Assembly: GCA_021397845.1 (NCBI GenBank)
Contig: CM038050.1
Coordinates: forward strand, 112,705,891-112,769,890
DNA from: Areca catechu
Taxonomy: Eukaryota > Streptophyta > Magnoliopsida > Arecales > Arecaceae
Length of the DNA stretch: 64,000 bases
Reading direction: 5' to 3'
The notes under the pieces were generated by a model that did not search any database, was not told the DNA's origin, and was given only the letters and a program-made list of their open reading frames with translations. The first letter of the stretch is position 1. Each line of letters opens with the position of its first letter. Below, one piece after another: positions 46,323 through 57,438 of this stretch. Position numbers and translations under genes: made by a program.

Positions 46323-47560
46323 TTATTCAGATGTTTCCTCGATAGGGGAAATTACAGGATTGTCAGTTGGCTTCTCTGCTTCTTCTACTTCTTCTTTCAT
46401 AAGGTCATCCATGGAAATAGAGGAGATGTCAAGGTCAGGGTATAGTTTTTTCACCTTGTTGATACAATCTTCAAAACCGAATTCATAACCCTTGGCTCTT
46501 ATTTGATCCATTTCATTATTGAATGCTTCGGATTTTTTGAATTCTTCAATTACAAGAAGCCTCCGTTGGATCAATGAAGCATTTTCTTGTTCGGTTTGTT
46601 CCAACTTCTTCTCAAGAAACATTATCCTATCTTCCATTATGGACTTTTGACTCAATACTTCTTTGTATGCCCGAGTTTCTCTTCTATGGCCTCATCTACC
46701 TGCTAAAGTATTTTCCTTCTTTTAGCTGCATCAGCCACAAGCTACATAGCTTGATTTTCAATTATTCTCAGTTGATTCTTCAAGGACAAGATCATTGCAG
46801 TTGATTGGACAACCCTTGATTTTAAGGCTATCTTCGATTAGCATCAGCCTTGTCTTTTTCTTCCTTGGCCAATGCTAATTGCTTCTGGAGATCTTCTTGA
46901 AGGTCAGTTGTTTGACACCAGCTTTCTTCAATCATGGAGATATCATTGATAAACTGAACAAAAGGGTCGGAATGTCGTTAGAACAAGAATAGACTGTTTT
47001 GAAAGGAAGGAAGTGCTATCTACCTTCATTATTCCCGGATAAATGGAAGATGGAATCTCTTTTACTACATGTTTGATTGTTGTCTCCTAGTCTTTTCGAA
47101 GGATGGTGGATTATAGTATGGTTTTTGCCAGCTTCAGGATTGTTAACATTCGTATCAATAACGAGCATTCGAACGATCTTGCATTGTTCAGATCGGACGA
47201 TTCCTCTACAGGAGCCTTACCTTTTTCTGTTGAAGTATGCTTAGTAGATGGATCACGCTCTGGTTCTTTTAAAAGAGGAACGTAAGGCTCTTGTTTCTCT
47301 TTGTCGGATGAAGATGCAACATATTCAGGAAATTCTAACTTATTGGAGGTGCTTCTTGACTAGCGGCTTCTTCTTACACATGATCTTTCTTCTCTGAATC
47401 GTATAGGTTTGGCTTTCCTCTTGAGTGTTTGATAAAGTTTCTTTCCATTTGATTCCATTTCTCAAATATGATGAAGATTTCTTCTTGGAAGTATTTCTTG
47501 AAACAAAGAGTTTCGAAGGAGAAAAGAAACTCAAAATACTTGGGATAAAATTGGCTCAAA
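46323..47560 (-). pseudogene. Element C: antisense ORF2 (coiled coil)
   Basis: The best segment (46323-46655) reads MSQKSIMEDRIMFLEKKLEQ, continuing as a charged coiled coil, then GYEFGFEDCINKVKKLYPDL followed by DISSI and an acidic tail. Upstream, 46660-47560 has fragments toward a probable start near 47559 (MSQFYPKYFEFLF), just after a TATATAA at 47581-47588. The GYEFGFEDC...YPDLDIS ending is shared with ORF1 of the same element. Function unknown. Confidence 0.65.
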
Positions 47561-47580
47561 GACCCGAGCCTGAAACCTCT

Positions 47581-47588
47581 TTATATAG
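47581..47588 (-). promoter_or_regulatory. TATA box upstream of antisense ORF2 (element C)
   Basis: The minus strand reads CTCTATATAAAGAGG, a strong TATA box about 20 nt before the first ATG. Elements A (30843-30850) and B (63628-63634) have related sites at the equivalent place. Confidence 0.6.
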
Positions 47589-48577
47589 AGAGCGTCAATG
47601 ATCATGAATTATGGTCCAAATTCTGAGATATCTTGAGATCTTGACATGTTTGAGATCCTGATTTGATGAAAATCTGTGCGTCGTTTTTGATTTTCAGAAA
47701 ATCAGTTATAAAAAATATATATAATGGCATCTGATTTGAATTTGAATTCAAATCTTATACAGTCTCTGAAATACTGATAAATACGGTTATACGACCTGCC
47801 AAACAACTACTCTTCCAGTAGGAAGATGACATTTGGTAAAGTTGATATGATGACTTATTAAACTTCATCTAGAAAAATCTCTTATGAAGGATTCTTCTTC
47901 TTAAAATATAAGAAGAAAGGAAAAAGATGTTTGGTAAATCTGATTGAAATATTATACTATCTATGATTAAGTTAGGGGTTTGATTGATTTAAAGATTAAT
48001 TCTCCTAGATGTTCAGTAAGTGCTAACTTCTTCCTTAGGAGGAGTTGGAGATTATGCTTTTGATTAACTTATTATGTTAAAGATTCCTATTTATTGAACT
48101 TGTTTAGAATTGATTTGATTAATTTTTTTTGAATAATAGTCAGTGTTTATAATTTAATTCGGATAACTTCATGATTAAATTGGTCTTTCTCCAAAATTTT
48201 TTTGTATGATCTGATGATTTCATACTTAGAAAATTTTTTGTTTATAAAAGTTGAAGCTCTTTGGTTTTTACTGAGATAATCTATCATATTTTCCTTCTTA
48301 AAAAAAAAAAGAAGAGAAAAAGAAGGAGAGGAAAAGGCATTTGCCTTATAGATTGATAAAAGAAAAGATTTTTCATTCATGTTAAAAACAAAACGAGTTT
48401 CTCCATCGTTCATACAAATTGATCGTTTACATTCTTTTCAATTACATTTTCTTCTATTTCAACTTGGCTTACAGTAGGAACTATTTTTGTTTCTTTTTCA
48501 ATTTGGGAGCTTAGTGCTGGTTCTTCGATTTGATTACCGACTGGTTCCTCAGCTTGGTCTTCGACTGGTTCTCTAAC

Positions 48578-50584
48578 CTAATCTTCTTCTTCAGAATCCT
48601 CTTCATCAGAATCTTTTTCTATTTTTGAAATATCTAGATTAGGATAAAATTTCTTTACTTTCTTTAAACAATCTGCGTGACCAAGATCGTAGCTCTCGAC
48701 CCCCGCTTCATGAAGTTTATCCTCAAAAGTTTCTAATTGAACATACTTTTTTACGGCTTCATTAATGGCCTTTACAACAGCTTGTTCAGCTTTCTTTGTT
48801 GTCGTTAAAGCTTTTTCTTCAGTCGCTAAAACTTTTTCTTCAGCTGCTAAAACTTTTTCTTCAACCACTAAGATTTTTCTTTCAGCTTTTTCCAAATTGA
48901 CAGATATCGATCGAAGTTTCTTTTTCTTCTTTTTCAATTTTAATTCCATGATGCTCATTTTTGATCGTGCCTCGTTTAGCTCCGCTTCTAGAGCTGATGT
49001 TTTGGCTACTGTTTTTTCTAACTTCCTTTCCATGGCATTTTTTAGTTCTTCAGCAACCTCTTTCTCTACCTTTGCAATGTTTATCTCGTTGCATATAGTT
49101 TGACGGAACTGATCGAAGTTATTCAAACTTTCATCCATGATGTTGATCCCATGGATAAGATATTTATTTGCATGTCAAATTGGTCAGACTTAATAAAGAA
49201 AGAAAAATGATTGACTCTTTAATTGTTTGAAGTGCAACTTAATTCCATACCTTCAACAGTGTTGGATGAAGCAATAGAACTGTATCGTCAATCTGCTAGG
49301 ACTTGGTAATTTCCTAGTCTTTTGGAATAATGATAGATCTTAAGAGGCAACAAGCCAGCATTGGATCATTTAGACCCGAGTCATCAGCATGCACATGAAA
49401 ATCGGTTGTGACATCTACAGCTGGTACTCTTTCTTCTTCCTCCCCCATCATCAGAGATTTTCCCTTATTAGTTCGATCAGCAGGAAATGATGATGGACCT
49501 GCTTCTGAAGTTTTAATTGATCATCTTTCTTGTGCTGGAGGTTGAAGAAATGCTGATAATGGTACTTTATCATCTTCCGATACACTTGCTATTAATATCG
49601 GAGAAATAGGATCTGCTGAGACTGCTGAAGATGTTGAAGCTGTCGGTTTTATCTTCTTCGGTCTCTTAATTCTTCCTTCTTCTTAGACGAATGGGGTGGC
49701 TTCTGCTCTTCTTTTCTTCGACAGTTTTTAAAGTTTCCGAACGTCCACCATAACTGATGTATCTGTAATAATTCAAAAGTTAGATATTGGGATTGATTAC
49801 CAGTAAAAAAATGAAGAGGTAACATCAGCAATAAAAATACATAAAGAGGGATTGGGGCTGATTTCAGTAGAAAAATGTCCTCTTTCATTGAGAAGTTTTT
49901 TTATCAAGGGAATCTCCATCCCCGTGAGCTTCTCATAATCTTCTTGGTCGGCTGTCAGAATTTTCTTGCCATCATTGGGAGTTAATCAGGGTTCCCTATG
50001 GCTAATGATGAAATCCCAAGAAATTTTAGAAATGATATAGAAGAAGCAAGGCTTCCAACCATGAATGGCTGGCAGAAGCCCCAGGATAAATTTTTGACCA
50101 TGACATGGATTGATTACCCACCACCCATGGCCATGGAAGTCTCATTTCAGTACAAATAAGGCGGTAAAAAGGAAAGTTTTGGGAATTATATTTGCGTCCT
50201 TGCAAAGAATCAAGAAAATGCAGATTATTCGGATACTATTGGGATTAGTTGGGCTGGTAATATACGATATAGTCTAAAGATCATAAGGAAAAAGGGATGA
50301 ATCGAAAATCTAAAACCGACTCTTAAATGTTCTTCATAAATTGTCAGGCTACCAGGTTGAAGCCGATCTATTTGCTCTTCAGAATTTGAAAGAACTACAG
50401 CATAATCATTTGAAATGTTATAATACTTCTTCAATGCTAAAATTCGGTGTTCTGTTAGGGAGGATCTAACATCATCTATCTTTATTGATTCGGCTTGTTT
50501 ATTCATCTTATGAGAAGTGGATTCTTCGGGATTATCAGTACGACTAACTTCTAAGATTCTAGCTATAAAGAAAGGAAGGAGCAA
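48578..50584 (-). pseudogene. Element C: antisense ORF1
   Basis: From the N-terminus: a segment at 50225-50584 (LTEHRILALKKYYNISND, RLQPGSLTIYEEHLRVGFRF, HPFFLMIFRLYRILPAQLIP) matches the gypsy-type transposon domain of A and B. The rest of that domain (about 49890-50225) continues with stops (DFHGHGWWVI, NDGKKILTADQEDYEKL). Then a 186-codon coiled coil (48578-49138), very rich in K, E and A, ends SYDLGHADCLKKVKKFYPNL, DISKI and an acidic tail. The coiled coil is the best-preserved part of element C. Role unknown. Confidence 0.8.
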
Positions 50585-50704
50585 AGGAAGATTAACTTAA
50601 AAAGAAGGTAGAAAAGAAAGGAGGCTGACCTAAGAGGTTTTCTCTTGCTCCTAAGGTGAAGAAACTGAAATGGTGAAAAATCTATTTTCTTGGAGAAGAT
50701 GGTG

Positions 50705-50712
50705 TTTATATA
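50705..50712 (-). promoter_or_regulatory. TATA box upstream of antisense ORF1 (element C)
   Basis: The minus strand reads AGTATATAAACACC about 120 nt before the first ORF1 codons. A and B have weaker TTTATACGG/TTTATATGG sites 230-290 nt before their ORF1 starts. Confidence 0.55.
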
Positions 50713-51064
50713 CTATCTTTCGACGGTCTAAATTTTTTCTCAAATAGCGAGATTGATTCAGATCTTGCCACCTGTCCATAATATCCGGCAAAAAGATACA
50801 GTTTTTCGAAGAGTCGAAATGACTATTCATAATCCGACGGCAACGTGCTGCTGATAGGATGTTTGCATTTATTTTATGATGAAGATCTTTCAACCTTTTA
50901 TGGATTTCAAAAATTGCAATGATGATGGCAAGATACGGCTGTTAGTTTTTATAACCACTTCCCCTATAAGAGATTGACACGTCATCAAAGCGTGCTGCCC
51001 AAGAATCGAAGTTTTTGATAGTTTCTGACTTATAATTAATGAATTTAGAAACTAGGGGGACTAG

Positions 51065-51777
51065 TGTTAGGATACGATAGATTTGGTCTATTGATATTAA
51101 TCTGATGGGGGTTGGATCTGGTTGATCATGTAATATGTCAGTGATCAATGCCCAAGAGGTATAAGGCTGATCAACGCCCAAGAGGCATAAAGCCAATCAA
51201 TGCTCAAGAGGCATAAGGCTGATTAACACCTAAGAGGCGTAAAGCTGATTAATGTCCAAGAGGCGTAAAGCCAATTAATGCCCAAGTGGTATAAAACTGA
51301 TCAACACCCAAGAGGCGTAAAGCCGATCAACACCCAAGAGGCATAAAGCCAATCGATGTTCAAGAGGCATAAGGCTGATTAACGTCCAAGGGGTGTAAAG
51401 CCGATCGAAGCCCAAGAGGTATAAGGCTGATCAACTCTCGGGAGAAGCAAAGCTGATCAACTATGGATAACGCTTGTTGCACGTGTTGATGTCTTAACAA
51501 ACTAACCGTTTACAATTGGAGTTGGCTAGAAATGGTTAGGTTTGAGGTCTATAACTACCAGTGAGTGCGATGGAGAAGGGGCTTCTTTTTTCGAAATACC
51601 TTTCACTTAATTTTTCTTCAGACCGCATCTGTCTAGTCAGACACTATTGACGAGCTTGGGAGCAGGAACACTTCAACGCACAGAGCCTCTAATAAGATGA
51701 AGATTAATTAGCCTAACCTGATTTTCTTTCATCTAATTCAAGCTCAAGCATCATTGTAATATTGTTTGGACATAACA
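51065..51777 (+). repeat. Element C: 3' LTR (713 bp)
   Basis: Preceded by the purine tract AAACTAGGGGGACTAG. It carries twelve 26-bp repeats at 51143-51454; the three extra units (78 bp) account for the 77-bp length difference from the 5' LTR. Confidence 0.94.
51143..51454 (+). repeat. Twelve 26-bp tandem repeats in the C 3' LTR
   Basis: Same unit as 39640-39873, uninterrupted for exactly 12 x 26 bp. Units within each LTR have diverged individually, so the array changed size by unit gain or loss after or during insertion. Confidence 0.95.
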
Positions 51778-52421
51778 GAAACCATTAAACACAAACTTTG
51801 CAAGCTTTGAGAAAATTGGAAATGCATTAGTGTCTATTTCCAAAAATATCAGGCCAAAGGTGATTATAATTGAGTTTTTATTTTTATTTTTATTTTTTCC
51901 CTTTTGGTAGTGGGCAGGGGCAATGAATTTCCAGGGAAAAAGGAGAAATTTGTGGAGTAGATTGGACCTCCTATATAACATGGATTTGCATGATTTGGAT
52001 GCTCTTATGTTAGAAACCTATGATAGTTGCATGCAAATCTAGTATCTTTATCATAAATTCTTGAATTCCAAGTGCTAGTCTTGGAATTTTCATGAAGGTA
52101 TGGATCTCTTAATTTTTGTCTTTATATTGTATAAACATGATTCAAGATTCATACTTCTTGCTTTTAGTTTAAGCATTCCAATTATCATGTGTTAAATGTG
52201 AGAAAACAAAGGAATGATGTGGTACAGTTTAAATAATGATTAGGTCACGTTCTTATTTGTCCTTGGGTTGAAAATGGTATATTAGTATCAGAAAAATGGG
52301 CATAGTTTGAACCCTCTTTCTGCAACTCATAGTGTAATTGTTTTCTCAAAATAGTGAGGCTTGCTCCGATGAAATTCCTATTTCTAATTAACCTTCTCAT
52401 GCTGCCAAAATGGCATTGCAG
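51778..52421. other. AGT1 intron, right part
   Basis: Host sequence between element C and the splice acceptor CATTGCAG ending at 52421. No other gene is seen. Confidence 0.75.
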
Positions 52422-52787
52422 ATGAGTACAAGCATCCTGCTCTGTGCTTGTTGATGGTGTGTCATTTATATGTGCTCTTGACTTTTGAATGTATGAATGG
52501 GGAGTTGATGTAGCTTTAACTGGCTCACAGAAAGCTCTTTCTTTGCCTTCTAGAATGGGCATTGTCTGTGCTAGCACTAAAGCATTGAAAGCTTCTAAGA
52601 TGGCCAAATCATTAAGGGTGTTCTTTGGCTGGAATGACTACCTGAAATTTTATAAACTAGGAACTTATTGGCCTTACACTCCTTCCATCCAACTGTTGTA
52701 TGGGCTTACAGCGGCTCTGGATCTTATATTTGAGGAAGGACTTGGTAATGTGATTGCAAGGCATAGTCATTTAGGTAGAGCTACAAG
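52422..52787 (+). pseudogene. AGT1: AGT1 pseudogene, PLP-lysine exon with frameshift and stop
   Basis: After the acceptor the exon reads (D)EYKHPA, loses one base at about 52443, continues VLVDGV.FICALDF, then a TGA at 52486-52488 where the family has Arg. From 52489 it is open: EWGVDVALTGSQKALSLP with the PLP-binding lysine codon at 52531-52533, then FYKLGTYWPYTPSIQLLYG and DLIFEEGLGNVIARH. Similarity stops after RATR at about 52788, where AAG/GTCAAAT could be a splice donor. 29 bp later element B begins. The remaining C-terminal part is not in the window. Confidence 0.94.
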
Positions 52788-52816
52788 GTCAAATCATAGC
52801 TGATCTTAATGTAGAC

Positions 52817-53734
52817 TATTGGCGCAGAGTCCCTTTTCCAACCGGGCAGAGCTACTGGATCGCAGGCCCGCTCCCTAGTTTACCTGCAAAACAAATCCCT
52901 GGTCGGAGTTGCTCTGGTAGGGGACACTTCGATGCCTAAGTCAGAGACGGGCTCCAGCCACAGAATGAGAAAGATTCTGAGGAGGATTGAATGGAGAAAG
53001 GAAAGACTCCGATATTTTCAGGGGTATCTTGTGCCTTACCTGGAGCATTTCCTCTTACCATTATTTATAAGGAGTTGTCCAGCCTGTGGTTCCGATCTTC
53101 CTCCAGCAGTTATGATGGTTGAATTAATTTCTTTTCCATAATTTGGAATCGTGGATAGTTATTGGGTGGTTCTGGCGGCCAGACCGGAGGTGTTGCCGCT
53201 GGAGTTATGCACCACGATTATGTTCCAGAAATAGTTGATGATAACCATTGCTTGTCATGTTTGTAGAGACTTGATATAGGTCGAGGGCCCATCTTCAGAC
53301 TTCCCTTTTAGGAAGATTTTCGTGATTGAATCAGGAAATGTCTTTGTCCTCGGATCCTCTCGAGACAGATCGGAGATCATGTCTTCAGCATAGATCGAGG
53401 ACTTAATCTTTGTCATAGGCCGAAGACTATGTCTTTGACATAAACCAAAGATCGTGTCTTCGAAAGTCAGTGAATGTTACTCCTTGGTTCGGGCTGAGGA
53501 CCTTGTCTTCAGGGGCCATAGAACTTGATCTTCGATGTAGGCTAAAGACTATGTCTTCGACATAACCTGAAGATCGTGTCTTTGAGAGTCGTAGGCCCAT
53601 TAAGAGTTTTGACTTGCCCATGAGTTGCCTGGTTTTTCCCGAATACCTTGGTTCAAAGTTTACAGTTTGGAAAAAATGTCTTTAGCCAGTTGAACCAGTT
53701 GGCTGGCTTGTACTTGGACCAAGATATCCCAACA
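52817..53734 (-). repeat. Element B: 3' LTR (918 bp)
   Basis: Plus-strand ends TATTGGCG (a changed TGTTGGCG) and ATATCCCAACA, matching the inverted LTR of element A. A TATA box (CCTTATAAATA on the minus strand) is at 53062-53072. The adjoining ATTGCCCCCTTACTCTC is the reverse complement of the purine tract. Confidence 0.92.
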
Positions 53735-54361
53735 ATTGCCCCCTTACTCTCAGTTTTTGAAGCGAAGATTTGCTTCGAAGAGTGAGAGTATTACTGGTTT
53801 GTCATTTTCCTCCTGGGGGATGGTATAGTTGATGATTATGAAATCTCTGATTGGACCGTTTACCATAACTACTGGTTGATTTGGAAATCAGGTGATGGAC
53901 AGTTTTCATTTCCTGATTGGGAGGTGAAAAAGGAGTGGGTAGACCAAGAACTGTCTCTCCTCTTTCCGCTGCACAACGGTTCAACAAATCTTTTGGTTGG
54001 GATTTGAGCAGCGGTCGTGGTTCCTCCCTGTCCCTTGGATGATGAGTGTGCTTCATCTTGGCTATTGATTTATATGGATTATGACCACTAGTTTATTACA
54101 TGTCAAATCAGCTTAGGGTTACTTTGGGGTTGCGTGGCTACCTCGAGCATCCGTGGCATGGCGGGTTTATGATGATGGTTTCGTTTATCGAGATGTTACC
54201 TTGGAGCTTTTCCATCTCTTTTTGAGAAGGAGACAAGATTTGGCTGAGGAAGCTTCTTCAACCTCACACTTTCAGTTTTGGCTCAGCTTTCCTTATTCTT
54301 GGCCATCAATCTTTTTTGCAGGTAGAATCTCTCTTTCGCTTCTTTGCCTCGCTCTTTTATC

Positions 54362-55160
54362 ATGGCTGAGTCTGTAGGAAGCCAAAGAGAAAAAGTTCGG
54401 GCCCTCGGGGGCCGATGATGTGTTGAGTCCGGAGTCAGTTCCCAGTTCCATTTCATCAGGAAAGGTTGCTCATCTTCGAGAATGTTATCACATTCCCGAA
54501 GGGTTTCCTCTAATCCTTCCCACTTTTGAGGAATGGGTGAACAGACCTCCTGCTAGGTGTTTGGCCATGTACGAAAACCATTTGAAGGCTGGCCTTCGAT
54601 TCCCCCTACATCATTTTTTCATCAAAATCTTTCGCTTGTACCAAGTAGTTCCTACGTAGTTGACTCTGAATAGCATTCGGAACATCTACAGGATTTTGGT
54701 CCGATGTCACATAGCTAATGTGAACCCCGGGACCGATTTCTTCACCATCCTTTTTGTGCTTAAGAGGGATTTCCACGGTAGTAGATGGTGGGTGATTGAT
54801 CCTCGACTTGGTTGCAAGATCATCAAGGATATGCCCAGTGCCATCCATGGGTGGAAGCCTATCTTTATTTTTGTGTCTTCTATCGAACCATGGGATTTCA
54901 GTAGTTATTGGAAGGAACCACGTTTAACCGCCAATGATGGAAAAAAAGTTTTGGCAGTTGATCAGTTCGATTATGATTTACTGACTGATTCGGAGGCTAT
55001 TCCCATTCGCAAGTTGTTGGAGGAGAGGAATCTCCATCTTGCAGGGATCAGTGAGTTCCCTATGTTAGGTAAAATGGTGGAAATTTCTACTTCTTCCCCC
55101 TTATTCTGTTATAGTTCAGTCGACTCAGAGAGGTTCTTCTGCTTGTTGGTGATGAAATGA
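54362..55160 (+). pseudogene. Element B: antisense ORF1, N-terminal gypsy-type domain
   Basis: ATG at 54362 (MAESVGSQREK), one extra base at about 54390, then open segments 54420-54659 and 54660-55160 separated by a TAG where element A has a Gln codon. Conserved parts are YHIPEGFPLILPTFEEWVN, FPLHHFFIKIFRLYQVVP, LVRCHIANVNPG and KRDFHGSRWWVIDPR. A GT directly after the codons for SEFPMLG, at the same point as in A, may be an intron donor. It reads antisense to element B. Confidence 0.85.
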
Positions 55161-55163
55161 GGC

Positions 55164-55734
55164 CCAACTTGAGCTAGCTCCGCCAATCTTCCGAGAAGAG
55201 GGCAGCTTAGGCCCCTCCTACAAGATAGGTGATTCAGAAGAAGGCCTGAAGGGATGGTCCTGAGGGGAGCAGGGGCACTTCATCCTCCCGGGGAACCTCC
55301 GAGGAGGACATGGTGCCAATGATGGAGGCCCCAACAGGGCCTCATCTAGTTAAACCTTTCGTTGGTGGTTACCTCTCCGGTTCACACAAGGAAGAGTCCA
55401 CCTTCGATGGCTGATGTGCCATCGCCTTGCCCCCTACAGTAGAAGGGGCGAGGCATCGCAAGTCAAGAGGGAGCCCATTCGTGAGGCTTCTCTAGCCGGG
55501 GGCCATTCCACGGACTCTTCGGAGCTTTCTCCCGTGGGTGGATTGTTGGTCCCCACTGTGGCTAGGCGGGTGCTCAAGGATACGTTGTTGCCTTGTGATT
55601 TGGTAGTTATCCGAAGTCGAAGTCTTGCTAGAATATCTGACTCTGCTTTTTCCTCCCTGCAACAAGTGAGATCCTTATCATTTCTCTTTTGCCTAGAGGA
55701 TTGTTTGGTCCATGACTTTGCTTTGTCGATGTAG
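55164..55734 (+). pseudogene. Element B: antisense ORF1, middle region
   Basis: Homologous to 32461-32929 of element A: an EKR-rich start with many stops, then QVKREPIREASLAGG, SSELSPVGGLLVPTVARR and LKDTLLPCDLVVIRS in an open segment from about 55440. It is low in complexity and has no recognised domain. It links the N-terminal domain with the coiled coil. Confidence 0.75.
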
Positions 55735-55991
55735 TTGGTCTACGACATCACCTTCATGGAGGAGGGTCTAGGGAATGTCGATAGCTTCATTCATGGCCTT
55801 AAAGAAGAGCTCCATATAGCCAGGACTGAAAAGGAGGTGGCCGATGAATTGAAGCAGTCTATGGAGAATCGTCTCGCTCATGTGGATGCTGAAATTCATG
55901 GCCTGAGGAATGAGCTGAAGGATGCCCATTTGACAATCGTGGGGCAAGGGGCAGAGTTGAGGAAGAGCAGAAAACATGTCGATTCCTTGGA
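55735..55991 (+). pseudogene. Element B: antisense ORF1 coiled coil, left part (split by F)
   Basis: Reads VYDITFMEEGLGNVDSFIHG, LKEELHIARTEKEVADELK and LTIVGQGAELRKSRKHVDSL, parallel to element A (31955-32377). It is cut at 55991 by insertion of F after TTGGA. The coding sequence resumes in the same frame at 62265. Confidence 0.87.
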
Positions 55992-57424
55992 TGGTGGGGA
56001 CACCTGAGGCACCAGAATAAGACAGAGGCTTTTTCAACCCTCTGTAAATTGATCAATAATTTATGAATCTATCTGTAATAAGGGCTTAGCTCATCTGAGT
56101 CCATTTTAGTTGTTATTTCAGTTCTGTACTAGTCAGCTCATGTTGAGCTAGTTCAGTCCAATGCTAGTTAGCTCATGTTGAGCTAATTTTATTTTTTTTG
56201 AGTCCTGTCCAAGCATACTGAAGACTCAAGACTATATTATACAAGTGAAGACCAAGTCCAACCAGATTGAAGACATGGAAGTTTAGCCCAAGTCCAACCC
56301 AGCTTGAAGATTTGAAGACCCCAGGAGAAAAATCAAAAACCCTGATTCCTTGCAGATGCCCTCCAGATGCCCAGATTCCCTTCCAGATGCCAAAGTATAT
56401 TCATAAATAAGGGCATCCATGATTTCAGAGGTCCATCTGCATCCTAGCCCAATGAAATCAAGCCCAGGTGCCAAGCCCAAGCCCCTAAGAAGCAAGATAC
56501 CAGGGAATATTCCTGCTACCTGGCTACCAGGCCACCCCAGCTTCCAGAGGCCCAAACCCATGCATCCGGGCCCCTTTGGGCCGGCCTTTTGCTGCTCCTA
56601 GAAGCCCAACACGCCCCCCTAGGCGTCCTTGGAGTCTTGACCAAGTCAAGAAAAATTTTAGGGATTTTTCTACCTAATATTTCCTTATTTTCTAGCTAGG
56701 GTTTGAGAGGGAAAAGGATTCTTATGTAAAGACTTATGTACCCTTACTTGGAGCCCAAGGTTAAGGGTCTATTTAAGGGACCCTAGCCTCTTGTATGAGG
56801 GGAATTTTTGATGAATGAAAACCTTGAGTTCTTCTATTGAGTGGTGTGATACCCTGCTGTGTGCATAAAGGGGTTTGTGAGAGTTCTTCTTCCCGGTGTT
56901 TGCAATCATCTTCCTGCTGCCAACAAACCCTCCAGATCCCTGGATGCCTACTCCAAAAGAAGCCTTCCCTTGCTGTTTTTACTTTGTTTTCTTGTTCCTT
57001 TGTGAGCTTTCTAACCCGTGACAGGTCGTTTGCAGGTCCCTGAGTTCCTACGAATCCAACGACTCCAGCCAAGCCTCAATCGGATCACCGAGCAGAAAGC
57101 CGGGTATCCGCGGGTCTTTGGCTCGGTTTTCCAGGCCGCATCCATCGAGGAACGAGAGACCCCTTTGCTGCGATCTTCACAGACATTGTCAGGTACACCC
57201 CTCTACCTCCAGTAGTTTTATTGTAGGAGAACTTGCCCTAACCGAGGCTTCTCAGCCCCGGCGGTCCTTCTTTGCTACTTTTCTAGGTCCTAATCTGCAT
57301 GCTGATCTTCAAAAATTCATACAAAATTCCCTACAAATAATTTTGATCTGAAATTTGGGAATTAATCACCTAACTCAACATGTAAAACATATAAAAAAAT
57401 TGCATGCATATTAGTTCCGCATCA
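55992..57424 (+). repeat. Element F: 5' LTR
   Basis: 1433 bp with a TATA-like box TCTATTTAAGG at 56769-56779. Small open frames inside it occur equally in the 3' LTR and carry no recognised protein. Confidence 0.95.
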
Positions 57425-57426
57425 TT

Positions 57427-57438
57427 TGGTATCAGAGC
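57427..57438 (+). other. Element F: primer-binding site (tRNA-iMet type)
   Basis: TGGTATCAGAGC two bases after the LTR end, complementary to plant initiator tRNA-Met; the same type as in the copia copies and E. Confidence 0.95.

Larger units (their letters stand above)
39562..51777 (+). mobile_element. Element C: complete but decayed Ty3/gypsy Tat-lineage element (12.2 kb) in an AGT1 intron
   Basis: Both LTRs are present (39562-40197 and 51065-51777), starting TGTTRGGATACGA and ending CAYAACA. The flanking 5 bp are TAAAC (39557-39561) and GAAAC (51778-51782), a duplicate with one change. Interior order: primer site, gag, protease, RT, RNase H domains, integrase, 97-bp repeats, antisense ORF2 and ORF1, purine tract. 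Outside their repeats the two LTRs differ at roughly 29 of about 400 sites by eye (about 7%), so this is an old insertion. Numerous stops, several in catalytic positions, make it inactive. Confidence 0.94.

Noticed and set aside
24769..51777. An endogenous pararetrovirus instead of retrotransposons
   Set aside because: LTRs with target duplicates, integrase domains and antisense Tat ORFs are present; no movement protein or coat-type region is seen.
55650..55735. A very short intron in antisense ORF1 of element B (GTGAGATCC...TTTGCCTAG)
   Set aside because: About 35 nt is too short for a plant intron; frameshift decay is simpler.
56283..57351. Several short frames on both strands that recur at 61120-62185
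   Set aside because: They recur because both regions are LTRs of F; none resembles a known protein.
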